From assembly GCA_002415025.1 (NCBI GenBank), contig DIBR01000032.1:52933-71598 (forward strand): DNA of 18,666 nt, read 5' to 3'. A program made the translations under genes and the position numbers. Origin of the DNA: Spongiibacteraceae bacterium UBA5047. Its GTDB lineage: Bacteria > Pseudomonadota > Gammaproteobacteria > Pseudomonadales > Spongiibacteraceae. The notes below the pieces were generated by a model that was given only the letters and a program-made list of their open reading frames with translations, was not told where the DNA came from and made no database searches. Of this stretch, positions 5,947-13,709 are shown piece by piece; position 1 is the first letter of the stretch, and each line of letters starts with the position of its first letter.

Positions 5947-8604
5947 CTAGAAAAAATACTGTAAATCGAGCCCGTAGGTTCTCGGCTCGGCGTACACTTG
6001 CCCGCCACCACCGAGAAAATCTACCAGCGGAATGCCGCCGATAAAGTAGTCATCCACGTTCGTTATATTCTGAACCCAGAATTTTACCGCGAGATCGTCG
6101 TCGCTATTGGTCCATTTCACAAAGGCGTCGACGAAGGTTTCCACCGGTGAGATAAAGGCTTCCGACTCAAAACTGCCGCGATCAAAATGACGGTGGGTTT
6201 CGCCCAGGTGTTTAATCATGACGCCGGAGTCGATCAGGCCGCCCGATTGTAAAGACTGGCTGTGAATCAGACTGACAAACAACTGGTAATCGGGTATCAG
6301 GGGCGGTGGTTCGTCGGAGCGGTCGATGGGGATTTCCCTGAAGCCGCCCGTAGCCGGATCACTGGCAATCAACTGGCTGTCGAACTCCTGAATATCGGCC
6401 TCGGTTGCCGAGAACGATGTCATCAAGCGCAAATTCCAGGGCAGCAGGGCCGTAAGCTCCAGTTCAACCCCGAGAAAATCGGCTCCGCCTGCATTTTTCA
6501 GAACGCCCTCGGGGCCGCCGGTATTGGGATTGAGCACTACGTCGGTCAGCTGAATATCCCGGTATTCCATATAGAACAGGGCCATATTGGCGCGCAGCCG
6601 CCGCGACAGCGCATCGAGTTTGAGGCCCAGCTCGTAGTTTTTAACCTGCTCGGGCCTGGCTTCTTCAAAATCGAAGCCCACTTCCTCCCGGTCGGCACCG
6701 CCAAGCTGAGGGTGATCGTCTGCCACGCTGCCGCCGCCATCGACAATCACGCCGGAGCGAAAGCCTTCCGAGTAGGTGGCAAACACCATGGCATCGTCCA
6801 GTGCGAAACGTTCCAGCAGGCTGTCACTTAGCTGGTAGCGCAGGCTGGCCATTGGCGTCCAGTCGCTGGCGCTGATATCCGCCACATCCCGGTCGGAGTT
6901 GCAGAAGGTGTAGCTATCAGGGCCGGTTGGTGTGGGGGATACCACTTGCAGGCCGTTGGTGAAATAGTGAATGGCCGGCGAACCCGGCGTGCCAACGCTG
7001 AACCCTGAGTATTGCTCGCGCGCGTGAGAATTAATGTGTTCAAAACTGCAGGCATCGGCAGGTGTGAAGACCGCAAGCGCCGGCAGGCCGACCAATGCGG
7101 TGAACGCTGCCAGTTCGCCAGCGTCGGCGCTGCGATAGGCCGGTGTAGTTTCTGTAATGGCGGTTTCACGATTTTCATGGGTCCAGCGCAGGCCCAGTGT
7201 CAGCGTGAGCTGTTCGCTGAGCGCAGCGTCGCCCTGGGCAAACCACGAAAAGGCGGTGTTGTCGGCTTCACGCTCGGTGTGGCCACTGCCTATAAGCACC
7301 AGTGCGGGCGTACCGGCAAGGTTACCGGCCAAAGGCCCTAGCGTGATCGACTGCTCGATCTGGTTGGTGGTGGTTTCCCGAAACAGGAATACGCCGGTCG
7401 TCAGGTTGAGAAAGTCGTCAAACAGTGAGCCATTAAACTGCAACTCGTAACTGTACTGGTCGGTGTTGTTGAACTCCGGTTCATAACGGGTTGCCAGTGG
7501 GATTTCGGTGCCATCCAGGTCCTGATCCGAACGACTGCGGGTATTGCGGTAGCCGAAAATCTGCTTGAGGCTGCTATCTGTAAAGGGGCCGCTATCGCCG
7601 AGTTCCGATTCCAGCGTAATCCCCACCGTCAGCGTGTCGGTATCGACGCGGCCATCGCGTCCTTGGGGTAATTCGTCGCTAAAATCTGTGGTGAATTTTT
7701 CGGGCCCTAACTGCTCGGAGCGTTCACAGGTCTCCTTGAAGTTGAAACTGGTGAAGCCATTAACGGCACCTTCCAGCAGCGCTTCGCCCTCGGGAATGCC
7801 GCGTTCGTCGTTCACGTATTTGCAGTTCTGGCCGCGCGGTTTTACCCGCGTTCGCGTGCCGCTGGCGAACACGTCGAGCAAATTGGATTCGTTGATATTC
7901 CAGCGCAGTTGCAGCATGGCGGCATCGCTGTGTTCATCGGAAAAATCCCGGCCGTCGATGGCGTTGGTACTGAAGCCGTCGCGTCGAATAGACGAGAGGC
8001 TCAGGCGGGCGGCGAGTTTGTCTTCTATCAAGGGCAGGTTAACAGCGCCGCGAACGCTGTAGGCATCGAGATTGCCGCCGCCAAGCTGCACATAGCCGGA
8101 GGTTTCGTTGCCCGGTTTCACGGTATCAATGGCAATGGCGCCGCCCGTGGTGTTCTTGCCGAACAGGGTTCCCTGGGGGCCGCGCAAGACCTGTACCTGT
8201 TCGATGTCGACCAGATCCATCAGCGCGCCGCTGGCGCGGGCGATGTAAATGCCGTTGATGTAAACGCCCACACCCGAGTCGACAGTCACGCGGGTTTCGC
8301 GCTGGCCCACACCACGAATAAAGGGGTTGGCATCGCGGTTTACGCCGTTACCCGATTGCAAATCCAGATTGGGCACAACGCCCGACAGGTCTTTCAGGTT
8401 GGCAATGCCAGCCTCTTCAAGCGCCGTGGCACCGTAGGCGGAGACCGTAATGGGGGCTTCCTGCATCGATTCCACACGCTTTCGCGCGGTGACAAATACT
8501 TCTTCCAGTGCGCGCTGATCGTCACCGGTTTGTTGGGCCTGGGCCGGTGCTGTGAGGGCAAGCGCGCACAGTAAGGGCGTGGTGAGTCTACAGGTTGCAT
8601 TCAT
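5947..8604 (-). CDS. TonB-dependent outer-membrane receptor
   Basis: This is an 885-residue TonB-dependent receptor. From the ATG at 8604 it has a signal peptide ending in APAQAQ. Next comes a TonB-box-like stretch (LEEVFVTARKR), then a plug domain with the motifs QEAPITVSAY, GVVPNLDLQ, RGVGQRE and VQVLRGPQGTLFGKNTTGGAI. A 22-strand-type barrel follows and ends in DLQYFF, an aromatic outer-membrane signature. The frame stays open for 20 more codons upstream, to 8664. That upstream ATG lies inside the palindromic operator, and the extra residues are hydrophilic and would bury the signal peptide, so I prefer 8604. Cysteine pairs in predicted external loops may form disulphides. Plugs of this style are common in receptors of marine and oligotrophic proteobacteria linked to degradation of hydrophobic or aromatic compounds rather than classical siderophore uptake. 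The ligand is unknown. It diverges from the TetR gene. Confidence 0.93.
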   Translation of the reverse strand: MNATCRLTTPLLCALALTAPAQAQQTGDDQRALEEVFVTARKRVESMQEAPITVSAYGATALEEAGIANLKDLSGVVPNLDLQSGNGVNRDANPFIRGVGQRETRVTVDSGVGVYINGIYIARASGALMDLVDIEQVQVLRGPQGTLFGKNTTGGAIAIDTVKPGNETSGYVQLGGGNLDAYSVRGAVNLPLIEDKLAARLSLSSIRRDGFSTNAIDGRDFSDEHSDAAMLQLRWNINESNLLDVFASGTRTRVKPRGQNCKYVNDERGIPEGEALLEGAVNGFTSFNFKETCERSEQLGPEKFTTDFSDELPQGRDGRVDTDTLTVGITLESELGDSGPFTDSSLKQIFGYRNTRSRSDQDLDGTEIPLATRYEPEFNNTDQYSYELQFNGSLFDDFLNLTTGVFLFRETTTNQIEQSITLGPLAGNLAGTPALVLIGSGHTEREADNTAFSWFAQGDAALSEQLTLTLGLRWTHENRETAITETTPAYRSADAGELAAFTALVGLPALAVFTPADACSFEHINSHAREQYSGFSVGTPGSPAIHYFTNGLQVVSPTPTGPDSYTFCNSDRDVADISASDWTPMASLRYQLSDSLLERFALDDAMVFATYSEGFRSGVIVDGGGSVADDHPQLGGADREEVGFDFEEARPEQVKNYELGLKLDALSRRLRANMALFYMEYRDIQLTDVVLNPNTGGPEGVLKNAGGADFLGVELELTALLPWNLRLMTSFSATEADIQEFDSQLIASDPATGGFREIPIDRSDEPPPLIPDYQLFVSLIHSQSLQSGGLIDSGVMIKHLGETHRHFDRGSFESEAFISPVETFVDAFVKWTNSDDDLAVKFWVQNITNVDDYFIGGIPLVDFLGGGGQVYAEPRTYGLDLQYFF

Positions 8605-8636
8605 GCTTTTATTCTCGGCTGCGTCCATTTCTGTAT

Positions 8637-8666
8637 TCAAATACAAATTTGTACTTGAGTTCAAGT
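8637..8666. promoter_or_regulatory. Divergent operator region, probable TetR-family binding site
   Basis: Between the TonB receptor and TetR genes lies a 22-bp palindrome (8637-8658). Its core TACAAATTTGTA is flanked symmetrically by TCAA and TTGA with one unpaired base each side. A second inverted repeat, ACTTGA-GT-TCAAGT (8653-8666), overlaps its right end. The sequence is markedly AT-rich compared with its surroundings. Palindromes of this size between a tetR gene and a divergent target are the usual place for autoregulatory operators, so one regulator could control both the receptor and the molybdoenzyme operon. The operator assignment is inferred from position and symmetry. Confidence 0.7.
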
Positions 8667-8706
8667 TTTATTTTTGGCTTACTGTCATAACGGCAAGGGG
8701 AGAGCG

Positions 8707-9351
8707 ATGGCGCAGAGTCTTCGAGAGCGAAAAAAGCAGGCCACTACGGCAACCATTCTGAAGGTAGCGCGCGAGCGTTTTCTGAATCAGGGCTTTGAAG
8801 AAACCGGTATGGACGAAATTGCCCTAGCGGCTGGCGTGTCCCGCAGTACCCTGTTCAATTACTTTCCCACCAAGATTGCGCTGTTGGTCTGTATGGCCGA
8901 GCGCCGCGAGCAGAGCTTCAAATTACTGGTGGAGGAGTGCTGCGCCGAGTTTGAAGGCACGTCGCAGCGGATCGAACAGTTGTTTCGACGCTGGGCGACG
9001 TACCTGCTGCAGTCGCCGAAACTGCACGCCATGATCACGGCGGCTCTTACCTCCGGAGGCCGCAGTGACAGTGCCAACTCGGCGGCGCTGGGAGCCTACC
9101 TCACGCAGTTTCGCTACCTGCTGGAAGAGGGGCGAAAGCGCGGCGACGTGCGCGAGGACTACAGCATAGAGTCACTGACACAGATGCTGGTCTCAACATT
9201 GCTAACGGCCTCCTACACCTTGTTTCACGGCGAGGATGCGCAGATGGAGGCCCACTTTCTGGAGAACGCCCGCTTTATCGCCCAGGCGATTGCGCCTCCG
9301 TTGAGCGCTGGACCCACCGGCAAGGTGACGAAAGCGAAATCCGTCAAATAG
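8707..9351 (+). CDS. TetR/AcrR-family transcriptional regulator
   Basis: This 214-residue protein has the N-terminal DNA-binding domain of TetR regulators. A basic start (RERKKQATTATILKVARERF) leads to the helix-turn-helix with GMDEIALAAGVSRSTLFNY followed by FPTK, all within about the first 60 residues. The remaining alpha-helical region (about 65-195) would bind an effector and dimerise. I start at 8707 because GGGGAGAG lies immediately before it. An in-frame ATG at 8674 lacks such a site and would add 11 atypical residues. The gene lies 22 bp before the molybdoenzyme gene, so regulator and enzyme are probably cotranscribed. The palindromes upstream suggest autoregulation and control of the divergent receptor. 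The inducer is probably the substrate or an intermediate of the pathway, but this is inference. Confidence 0.93.
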   Translation: MAQSLRERKKQATTATILKVARERFLNQGFEETGMDEIALAAGVSRSTLFNYFPTKIALLVCMAERREQSFKLLVEECCAEFEGTSQRIEQLFRRWATYLLQSPKLHAMITAALTSGGRSDSANSAALGAYLTQFRYLLEEGRKRGDVREDYSIESLTQMLVSTLLTASYTLFHGEDAQMEAHFLENARFIAQAIAPPLSAGPTGKVTKAKSVK

Positions 9352-9373
9352 TTAATTCTGCAAAGGCGAGCCC

Positions 9374-11575
9374 ATGAACAATAATGACGCTGTAGAAACC
9401 CGAATTACCTTTTGTCGAACCTGTGAAGCGACCTGCGGCCTGGAAGTGGATGTGCAGGGCAATCGGGTGGTGGATATCCGGCCAGACAAGCAGCACGTGG
9501 TCAGCAAGGGCTATTCCTGCGTCAAGGGAATACATTTTGACAAGGTGCAAAACAGTCCGGACCGGATTACATCGCCACAAAAGCGCGTGGGAGATGAATG
9601 GCACAGCATCAGCTGGGATCAGGCCATCGCAGAGATTGGGAGCAAGATACGACATCTGGTTGATCGCCACGGCGCGGACAGCTTTGCCCATCTGGTAGGC
9701 TCTGCCGGCGGTGCCAACGTGCTGGCGCCGCTTTATCGCAACGCCCTGTATCAGGCGCTCGGTTCCCGGCGCATGTACGGAACGGGTACCTGCGATACCA
9801 CCAATAAGTTCAGGGTGTGTGAGGACATGTATGGCTCGCCCTTCAGGCTGGCGTACCCGGATGTCGAGCGCACCGAATTTCTTATGGTGCTGGGCGCCAA
9901 TCCGGCAGTATCCGGCAATACCCTCTACCACTTGCCCGGTGCGGTGCGGCGTTTCAAGGCAATTACCAAACGCGGCGGACGCGTGGTCTTTATCAATCCG
10001 CGTCGCATTGAAAGTGCGCAGGCGGGCGAACACAATTTTATCCGCCCGGATACAGACCTGTATTTTCTGGCCGCCTTTTGTCGGGAGCTGATCGAAAGCG
10101 GCGGCGTTGACCGCGGCGCTATCGAAAAAACCATGAAGGGCTTTTCGGTGCTGGAGGAGGTTGTCGCAGCGTGGACGCCCGAGCGGCAAGCGGAAGTCAC
10201 GGGTATCAGCGCAGACCGTCTGCGTGAACTGGTAGCCGCCCATAAAAATGCTAACGGCGCAGCGCTGTATATGGCTACCGGTGTGAATCAGGGGCGCAGC
10301 GGCACGCTCTGCTTCTGGCTGCTGGAGTGTATCAATGCCATCTCCGGGAATCTGGATAAGCCCGGTGGTAGCTTGATTGGCGAAGGCCTGATTGATATGG
10401 CCAAGCAGGTCAAGGAGGCCGGCACTCTAACGGCACAAGTTGTACGCGAGGATGGTCTGATCAGTGTGGTGGGTCTGCAGCCCTCGGGCATGCTGGCCGA
10501 CGATATGGAGCAGGGGCGTGTTCGGGGCATGATTGTTGAAGCCAGCAATCCGCTTCTGGCTTGCAGTAACCCCAATGGGCGGCTTGATCGCGCCTTTGCC
10601 GATCTGGAGCTGCTGGTGTGTATTGATCTGTTTCGCAATGAGGTGGGCAATCTGGCCCACTATATCCTGCCGGCACCGACCTGGCTGGAGCGCGCTGAAG
10701 TGCCCTACGCCTTGCAGAGCTTTGTTGGCTGCACGCCCCTGCCGTATATGACCTACAGCGACGCGGTGGTGGCCGCGCCCGACAACGTACGCCACGAATG
10801 GTGGATTTACAGCCGCCTGGCCGAGGCAGCGGGTGCCACCATGTTTGGCAAAAAATGGATAGCCGCACTGCTGAAACTGAACACGCGTTTGGCTTACTCA
10901 TCGAAACCCTGGCTGAGAAAGCTGGCGCTTACTCCCGAGAAAATGCTCGATGGCATGCTCAAACAGGGTGGCTTGCCGGGGAGGAAAAAGTTTCTGGCTC
11001 AGCATCGGCACGGCCTGTTGTTGAAGCAAAACAGCGGTAATAACTTTCTCGGCACCGATCGGGTACTGACGGGCGACGGCAAAGTGAATCTGGCGCCGGC
11101 GGATTACGTTGAGGTTTTTAAAGCGCGTGCAGAAGCGCTTTTTGCCGACGAGCTTGAAAAGCGAAACCACTTCAAACTGATCGGCAAGCGCGAAATCAAA
11201 CGCATGAATACTGCTTCGGCCAATGTACCGCGACTGGTCAAAGACGAAACCAATTACGCTTACCTGGCGCCCGAGGATGCGCAGGAGCTTGGCGTCCGTT
11301 CGGGTGAGCTGGTGGATGTTGCCTCGGACTACGGTGAAATTTCCATTCCGGTTAAAGTTAGCGATGAAATGATGCCCAGAACGGTTGCCATTCCCCAGTG
11401 CTGGGGTCACAAAAAGGCTGACGGTCTAAGTCACGCCCGGTTGCATCCGGGGGTGAACTCCAATTATCTGGCGGGTGACGGCGAGGCGAATATCGAGGCG
11501 CTGTCCGGCATGTCGCATTTGTCAGGAATCTTTGTGCGTATCAAAAAGTCAGACCGGTTGGCGGTGGCTAGCTGA
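9374..11575 (+). CDS. Molybdopterin-dependent oxidoreductase (DMSO reductase superfamily), substrate unknown
   Basis: This 733-residue protein is a bis-MGD molybdo- or tungsto-enzyme of the DMSO reductase superfamily. C14-x2-C17-x3-C21-x27-C49 binds a [4Fe-4S] cluster, and K51 follows as in related enzymes. The segment GTGTCDTTNKFRVCEDMYG aligns by eye with the metal-ligand loop of formate dehydrogenases, making C149 the probable metal ligand. The next residue is E150, not the histidine that follows the Cys/Sec of formate dehydrogenase, which argues against formate as substrate. The nucleotide-binding centre includes VNQGRSGTLCFWLLECINAI, and a C-terminal dinucleotide-binding beta domain spans about 610-725. 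There is no Tat signal, so it is cytoplasmic. No iron-sulphur or membrane partner subunit is adjacent, so its electron partner is unknown. AAAGGCGAG precedes the ATG. It is probably in one operon with the TetR gene and the following genes. Confidence 0.92.
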   Translation: MNNNDAVETRITFCRTCEATCGLEVDVQGNRVVDIRPDKQHVVSKGYSCVKGIHFDKVQNSPDRITSPQKRVGDEWHSISWDQAIAEIGSKIRHLVDRHGADSFAHLVGSAGGANVLAPLYRNALYQALGSRRMYGTGTCDTTNKFRVCEDMYGSPFRLAYPDVERTEFLMVLGANPAVSGNTLYHLPGAVRRFKAITKRGGRVVFINPRRIESAQAGEHNFIRPDTDLYFLAAFCRELIESGGVDRGAIEKTMKGFSVLEEVVAAWTPERQAEVTGISADRLRELVAAHKNANGAALYMATGVNQGRSGTLCFWLLECINAISGNLDKPGGSLIGEGLIDMAKQVKEAGTLTAQVVREDGLISVVGLQPSGMLADDMEQGRVRGMIVEASNPLLACSNPNGRLDRAFADLELLVCIDLFRNEVGNLAHYILPAPTWLERAEVPYALQSFVGCTPLPYMTYSDAVVAAPDNVRHEWWIYSRLAEAAGATMFGKKWIAALLKLNTRLAYSSKPWLRKLALTPEKMLDGMLKQGGLPGRKKFLAQHRHGLLLKQNSGNNFLGTDRVLTGDGKVNLAPADYVEVFKARAEALFADELEKRNHFKLIGKREIKRMNTASANVPRLVKDETNYAYLAPEDAQELGVRSGELVDVASDYGEISIPVKVSDEMMPRTVAIPQCWGHKKADGLSHARLHPGVNSNYLAGDGEANIEALSGMSHLSGIFVRIKKSDRLAVAS

Positions 11576-11622
11576 AGGGCTTGCGATTAGACTGGTGTGC
11601 AAAAGCATAAGGAAATTCGACC

Positions 11623-12150
11623 ATGGCTACGCTAAGCACGGACCAGAAAAAAGCCTTTATACAAAAGTACATCAGTTATCACGCCGAGGCCGACCGCCGC
11701 AATGAGTGGACGTTTTTTGTCGACGAGATCTACGCGCCCGAATGCGTGTACACCTGCGAATACGCCGGTACGCTGCTGGTGCAGGCGCGCGGTACTGAAC
11801 AGATAAAAGCGACGCACTACGGCCGCGACATGCAGCACGGCTGGGAAGACTGGACCTTTCCCTACAAGGGTTTTTATGTGGGTGAAGGCAACGAAATCAT
11901 TACCCACTGGATGAATCGTGGCCCCGGCTTGCGCGAAGACGGTAGCCACCGTGAAACGCCGGGCATTTCTTTTCTGACGCTCGACGACAACTGCCAGATC
12001 AGCACCCAGTTCGACATGTTCGACCTTGCTCACCAGATGCATCTCTGCGATGAGCTGGAAGAGGCGGGTTTACTATCGCCCGCGCTGAAAGAAAACTGGG
12101 TTATTCCTATGAAGACGCGATTGATCGAACAGCTGCAGCGGAATATCTAA
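11623..12150 (+). CDS. SnoaL-like (NTF2-fold) protein, second copy type
   Basis: This 175-residue protein looks like an NTF2/SnoaL-fold protein. A helical N-terminus (residues 5-25, with a HAEADRRNEWTFFVDEIYAPECVY pattern split by the first turn) leads to a cup-forming strand region containing GWEDWTFPYKGF and EIITHWMNRGPG. A helical tail follows at about 135-175. It is longer than the first SnoaL-like protein in the window and not closely similar to it, so this is not a recent duplication. No signal peptide is seen. AAGGAAA lies upstream of the ATG, 47 bp after the molybdoenzyme stop, which fits cotranscription. In this setting it may hydrate, isomerise or bind the product or substrate of the molybdoenzyme. 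Catalytic residues cannot be assigned. Confidence 0.75.
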   Translation: MATLSTDQKKAFIQKYISYHAEADRRNEWTFFVDEIYAPECVYTCEYAGTLLVQARGTEQIKATHYGRDMQHGWEDWTFPYKGFYVGEGNEIITHWMNRGPGLREDGSHRETPGISFLTLDDNCQISTQFDMFDLAHQMHLCDELEEAGLLSPALKENWVIPMKTRLIEQLQRNI

Positions 12151-12213
12151 GCGTTGCACTACGCTGTGCCCGTGACGCTCTAAAACACAGCCGCCTGTTT
12201 GGAGGCCCTCCCT

Positions 12214-12594
12214 ATGCCGAAAATTGTATCTGCCCTGTTGTTGATTGTCGCCGTTATCCATTTACTGCCGCTGAGCGGCGTATTGGGCGCAGACCGCTTG
12301 CACGCACTGTATGGACTGAACTTCGACGAGCCGAATCTTGCGATTCTGATGCGTCACCGGGCGGTGCTGTTTGGCCTGCTCGGTGTGTTTCTGATATACG
12401 CGGCCTTTAAACCCTCGCTGCAACCGCTGGCGTTCGCGGCGGGCTTTGTCAGTGTTCTGTCGTATCTGGTGCTTGCTTGGTCGGTGGGGTCTTATAACGC
12501 TGCGCTTCAGCGGGTGGTTGTGGCCGACATTGTTGCGCTGGTCTGCCTGGTGGCGGCCAGCGGGTTGTATTGTTTTTTTAACAGTCGAGCATAG
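12214..12594 (+). CDS. Small four-helix membrane protein
   Basis: This 126-residue protein is almost wholly hydrophobic, with four likely membrane helices at about 4-22, 46-63, 67-90 and 101-122. Short loops between them carry the motif RLHALYGLNFDEPNLAILMR. GGAGG (12201-12205) lies 8 bases before the ATG, which decides this start over a TTG five codons earlier. I recall similar small proteins in Pseudomonas and relatives carrying the label phosphopantetheine adenylyltransferase. The sequence shows no nucleotidyltransferase motif, so that label would be wrong here. It sits 63 bp after the SnoaL gene and 12 bp before the ABM gene. It may be an inner-membrane component, but no function can be assigned from sequence. 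Confidence 0.75.
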   Translation: MPKIVSALLLIVAVIHLLPLSGVLGADRLHALYGLNFDEPNLAILMRHRAVLFGLLGVFLIYAAFKPSLQPLAFAAGFVSVLSYLVLAWSVGSYNAALQRVVVADIVALVCLVAASGLYCFFNSRA

Positions 12595-12606
12595 GAGACG
12601 GTTGGG

Positions 12607-12909
12607 GTGGCGGTTCTGGAAGCGGCGGTGCTGAAAATTGGGCCTGGCCAGAATGGAGCCTTTGAGCGCAGCTTTGACCAGGCCCAGCTGATTATTGCTT
12701 CCATGCCCGGCTATCTGTCACACGAGTTGCAGCGCTGTATTGAACGCGATGACGAGTACCTGTTGCTTGTGCGTTGGGAATCTGTTGCCGCACATGAAGA
12801 AGGCTTCAGGCAGTCGCCGCAGTATCAGCAGTGGAAGGCGTTGCTGCATCATTATTACGAGCCCTTTCCGACAGTGTTGCATTACGAAAGGGTATTTGGC
12901 TCGGAATAA
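12607..12909 (+). CDS. ABM-domain (antibiotic biosynthesis monooxygenase-like) protein
   Basis: This 100-residue protein has the dimeric alpha+beta barrel pattern of ABM-domain proteins. The first strand (LEAAVLKIGPGQ) is followed by a helix, then MPGYLSHELQRCIERDDEYLLLVRWES. After that come an EEGFRQSPQYQQWKALLHHYY helix region and a final strand. Family members include cofactor-free quinone-forming monooxygenases, haem-degrading enzymes and many uncharacterised stress or catabolic proteins. The start codon is GTG, with GGAGA overlapping the stop of the membrane-protein gene 8 bases upstream, so it is the last gene of the run that begins with the TetR gene. It lacks a signal peptide. Whether it is catalytic is unclear from sequence alone. 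Confidence 0.8.
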   Translation: MAVLEAAVLKIGPGQNGAFERSFDQAQLIIASMPGYLSHELQRCIERDDEYLLLVRWESVAAHEEGFRQSPQYQQWKALLHHYYEPFPTVLHYERVFGSE

Positions 12910-12961
12910 TCAGGTTCATCGCAGATTTGAGTGGGAAACAGCAATTGGCTTGAAGGAATGT

Positions 12962-13033
12962 GTGGGAGCGTGCCCTGCACGCGAATAAAGCCTATCCGGC
13001 AACTGCTGATTCGCGTGCAGGGCACGCTCCTAC
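12962..13033. repeat. Large inverted repeat of the Pseudomonas-type REP family
   Basis: A 25-base arm at 12962-12986, beginning GTGGGAGCGTGCCCTGC, has an inverted partner at 13009-13033 matching at 24 of 25 positions, around a 22-base centre. The GTGGGAGCG/CGCTCCTAC borders are those of the palindromic REP elements common in Pseudomonas. It is unlike the GTAGGC-type repeats elsewhere in this window, so two REP families are present. It lies between the convergent ABM and bfr genes. Confidence 0.85.
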
Positions 13034-13065
13034 AGCGTATGGCAATTGAATTTACGAAGAACCAT

Positions 13066-13093
13066 AAAAAAGGCCAGCGCGGAGGCTGGCCTT
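13066..13093 (-). terminator. Rho-independent terminator of bfr
   Basis: AAGGCCAGC (13070-13078) and GCTGGCCTT (13085-13093) form a perfect 9-bp stem with a 6-base loop. Read on the minus strand the stem is followed by a T-run (the A-run at 13066-13071). It lies 20 bases beyond the bfr stop. Confidence 0.88.
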
Positions 13094-13113
13094 GTGTTCT
13101 TGCATAGGTGGGC

Positions 13114-13581
13114 TTAGCTCATCTGCGATTGCAGGTAGTTTTGCAGTCCGACCTTCTCGATCAGGCCAAGCTGCGTTTCCAGCCAGTCTACGTGTTCTTC
13201 TTCTGACTCCAGAATGTCCTGAAAAAGGTCGCGGGTAACGTAATCTGCCACTTCCTCACAGTAGGCGATGCCTTCCTTGAGGTCTGGAATGGCTTTTAGC
13301 TCCAGCTTCAGGTCGCATTTGAGCATCTCTTCGGTATTTTCACCCACCAGCAGTTTGCCCAGATCCTGCAGGTTGGGCAGGCCTTCGAGAAAGAGAATAC
13401 GCTCGATCAGTTTGTCGGCGTGCTTCATCTCGTCAATGGATTCTTCGTATTCGTGCTCGCCCAGCTCCTTCAGGCCCCAGTCCTTGTACATGCGCGAATG
13501 CAGGAAATACTGGTTGATGGCCACGAGTTCGTTGCCCAATACCTTGTTCAGGTGCGCGATAACCTTTTTGTCGCCTTTCAT
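13114..13581 (-). CDS. bfr: Bacterioferritin
   Basis: This 155-residue bacterioferritin forms a 24-subunit haem-containing shell that oxidises and stores iron. All expected residues are present: ferroxidase ligands E18, E51, H54, E94, E127 and H130, nearby Y25, and M52, which ligates the inter-subunit haem. The sequence MKGDKKVIAHLNKVLGNEL and the KHADKLIERILFLEGLPNLQ helix are as in Pseudomonas BfrB. The length is normal for the family. AAGG lies upstream of the ATG. It lies downstream of bfd on the same strand, 128 bp apart, so it may have its own promoter as well. Bfd docks on the shell near the haem and donates electrons to release stored iron. Confidence 0.98.
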   Translation of the reverse strand: MKGDKKVIAHLNKVLGNELVAINQYFLHSRMYKDWGLKELGEHEYEESIDEMKHADKLIERILFLEGLPNLQDLGKLLVGENTEEMLKCDLKLELKAIPDLKEGIAYCEEVADYVTRDLFQDILESEEEHVDWLETQLGLIEKVGLQNYLQSQMS

Positions 13582-13709
13582 AGCTGCCTTTTCCCTTGCA
13601 AAACAATAGTGGGAGGATGCCAGAAAATGGCCGCAAAGTCAATGTAAGCGTTTGATTGATAAGGGTTTTTGAATGAAGGTGAGAATGCTTTGTATTTCTA
13701 TTCCGGTCT

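Noticed and set aside
7909..8574. Plus-strand open frame (221 codons) opposite the TonB receptor plug
   Set aside because: The minus strand encodes the conserved plug motifs here. The plus frame is Gly/Ala-rich with no domain and no ribosome binding site.
9344..10243. Minus-strand open frame (299 codons) opposite the molybdoenzyme gene
   Set aside because: It overlaps the iron-sulphur and metal-ligand region of a clear enzyme and shows no family motif. It is a shadow frame.
12199..12213. Upstream TTG start for the four-helix membrane protein
   Set aside because: The TTG overlaps the GGAGG ribosome binding site that serves the ATG at 12214.
12151..12213. Hairpin between the second SnoaL gene and the membrane-protein gene as a terminator
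   Set aside because: Only short arms (AGCGT/ACGCT with an inner GCAC/GTGC) and no T-run. The genes probably remain on one transcript.
13582..13709. Second Fur box in front of bfr
   Set aside because: A GAATGAAGGTGAGAATGC stretch has some resemblance, but too few positions match the 19-bp consensus to claim a site.
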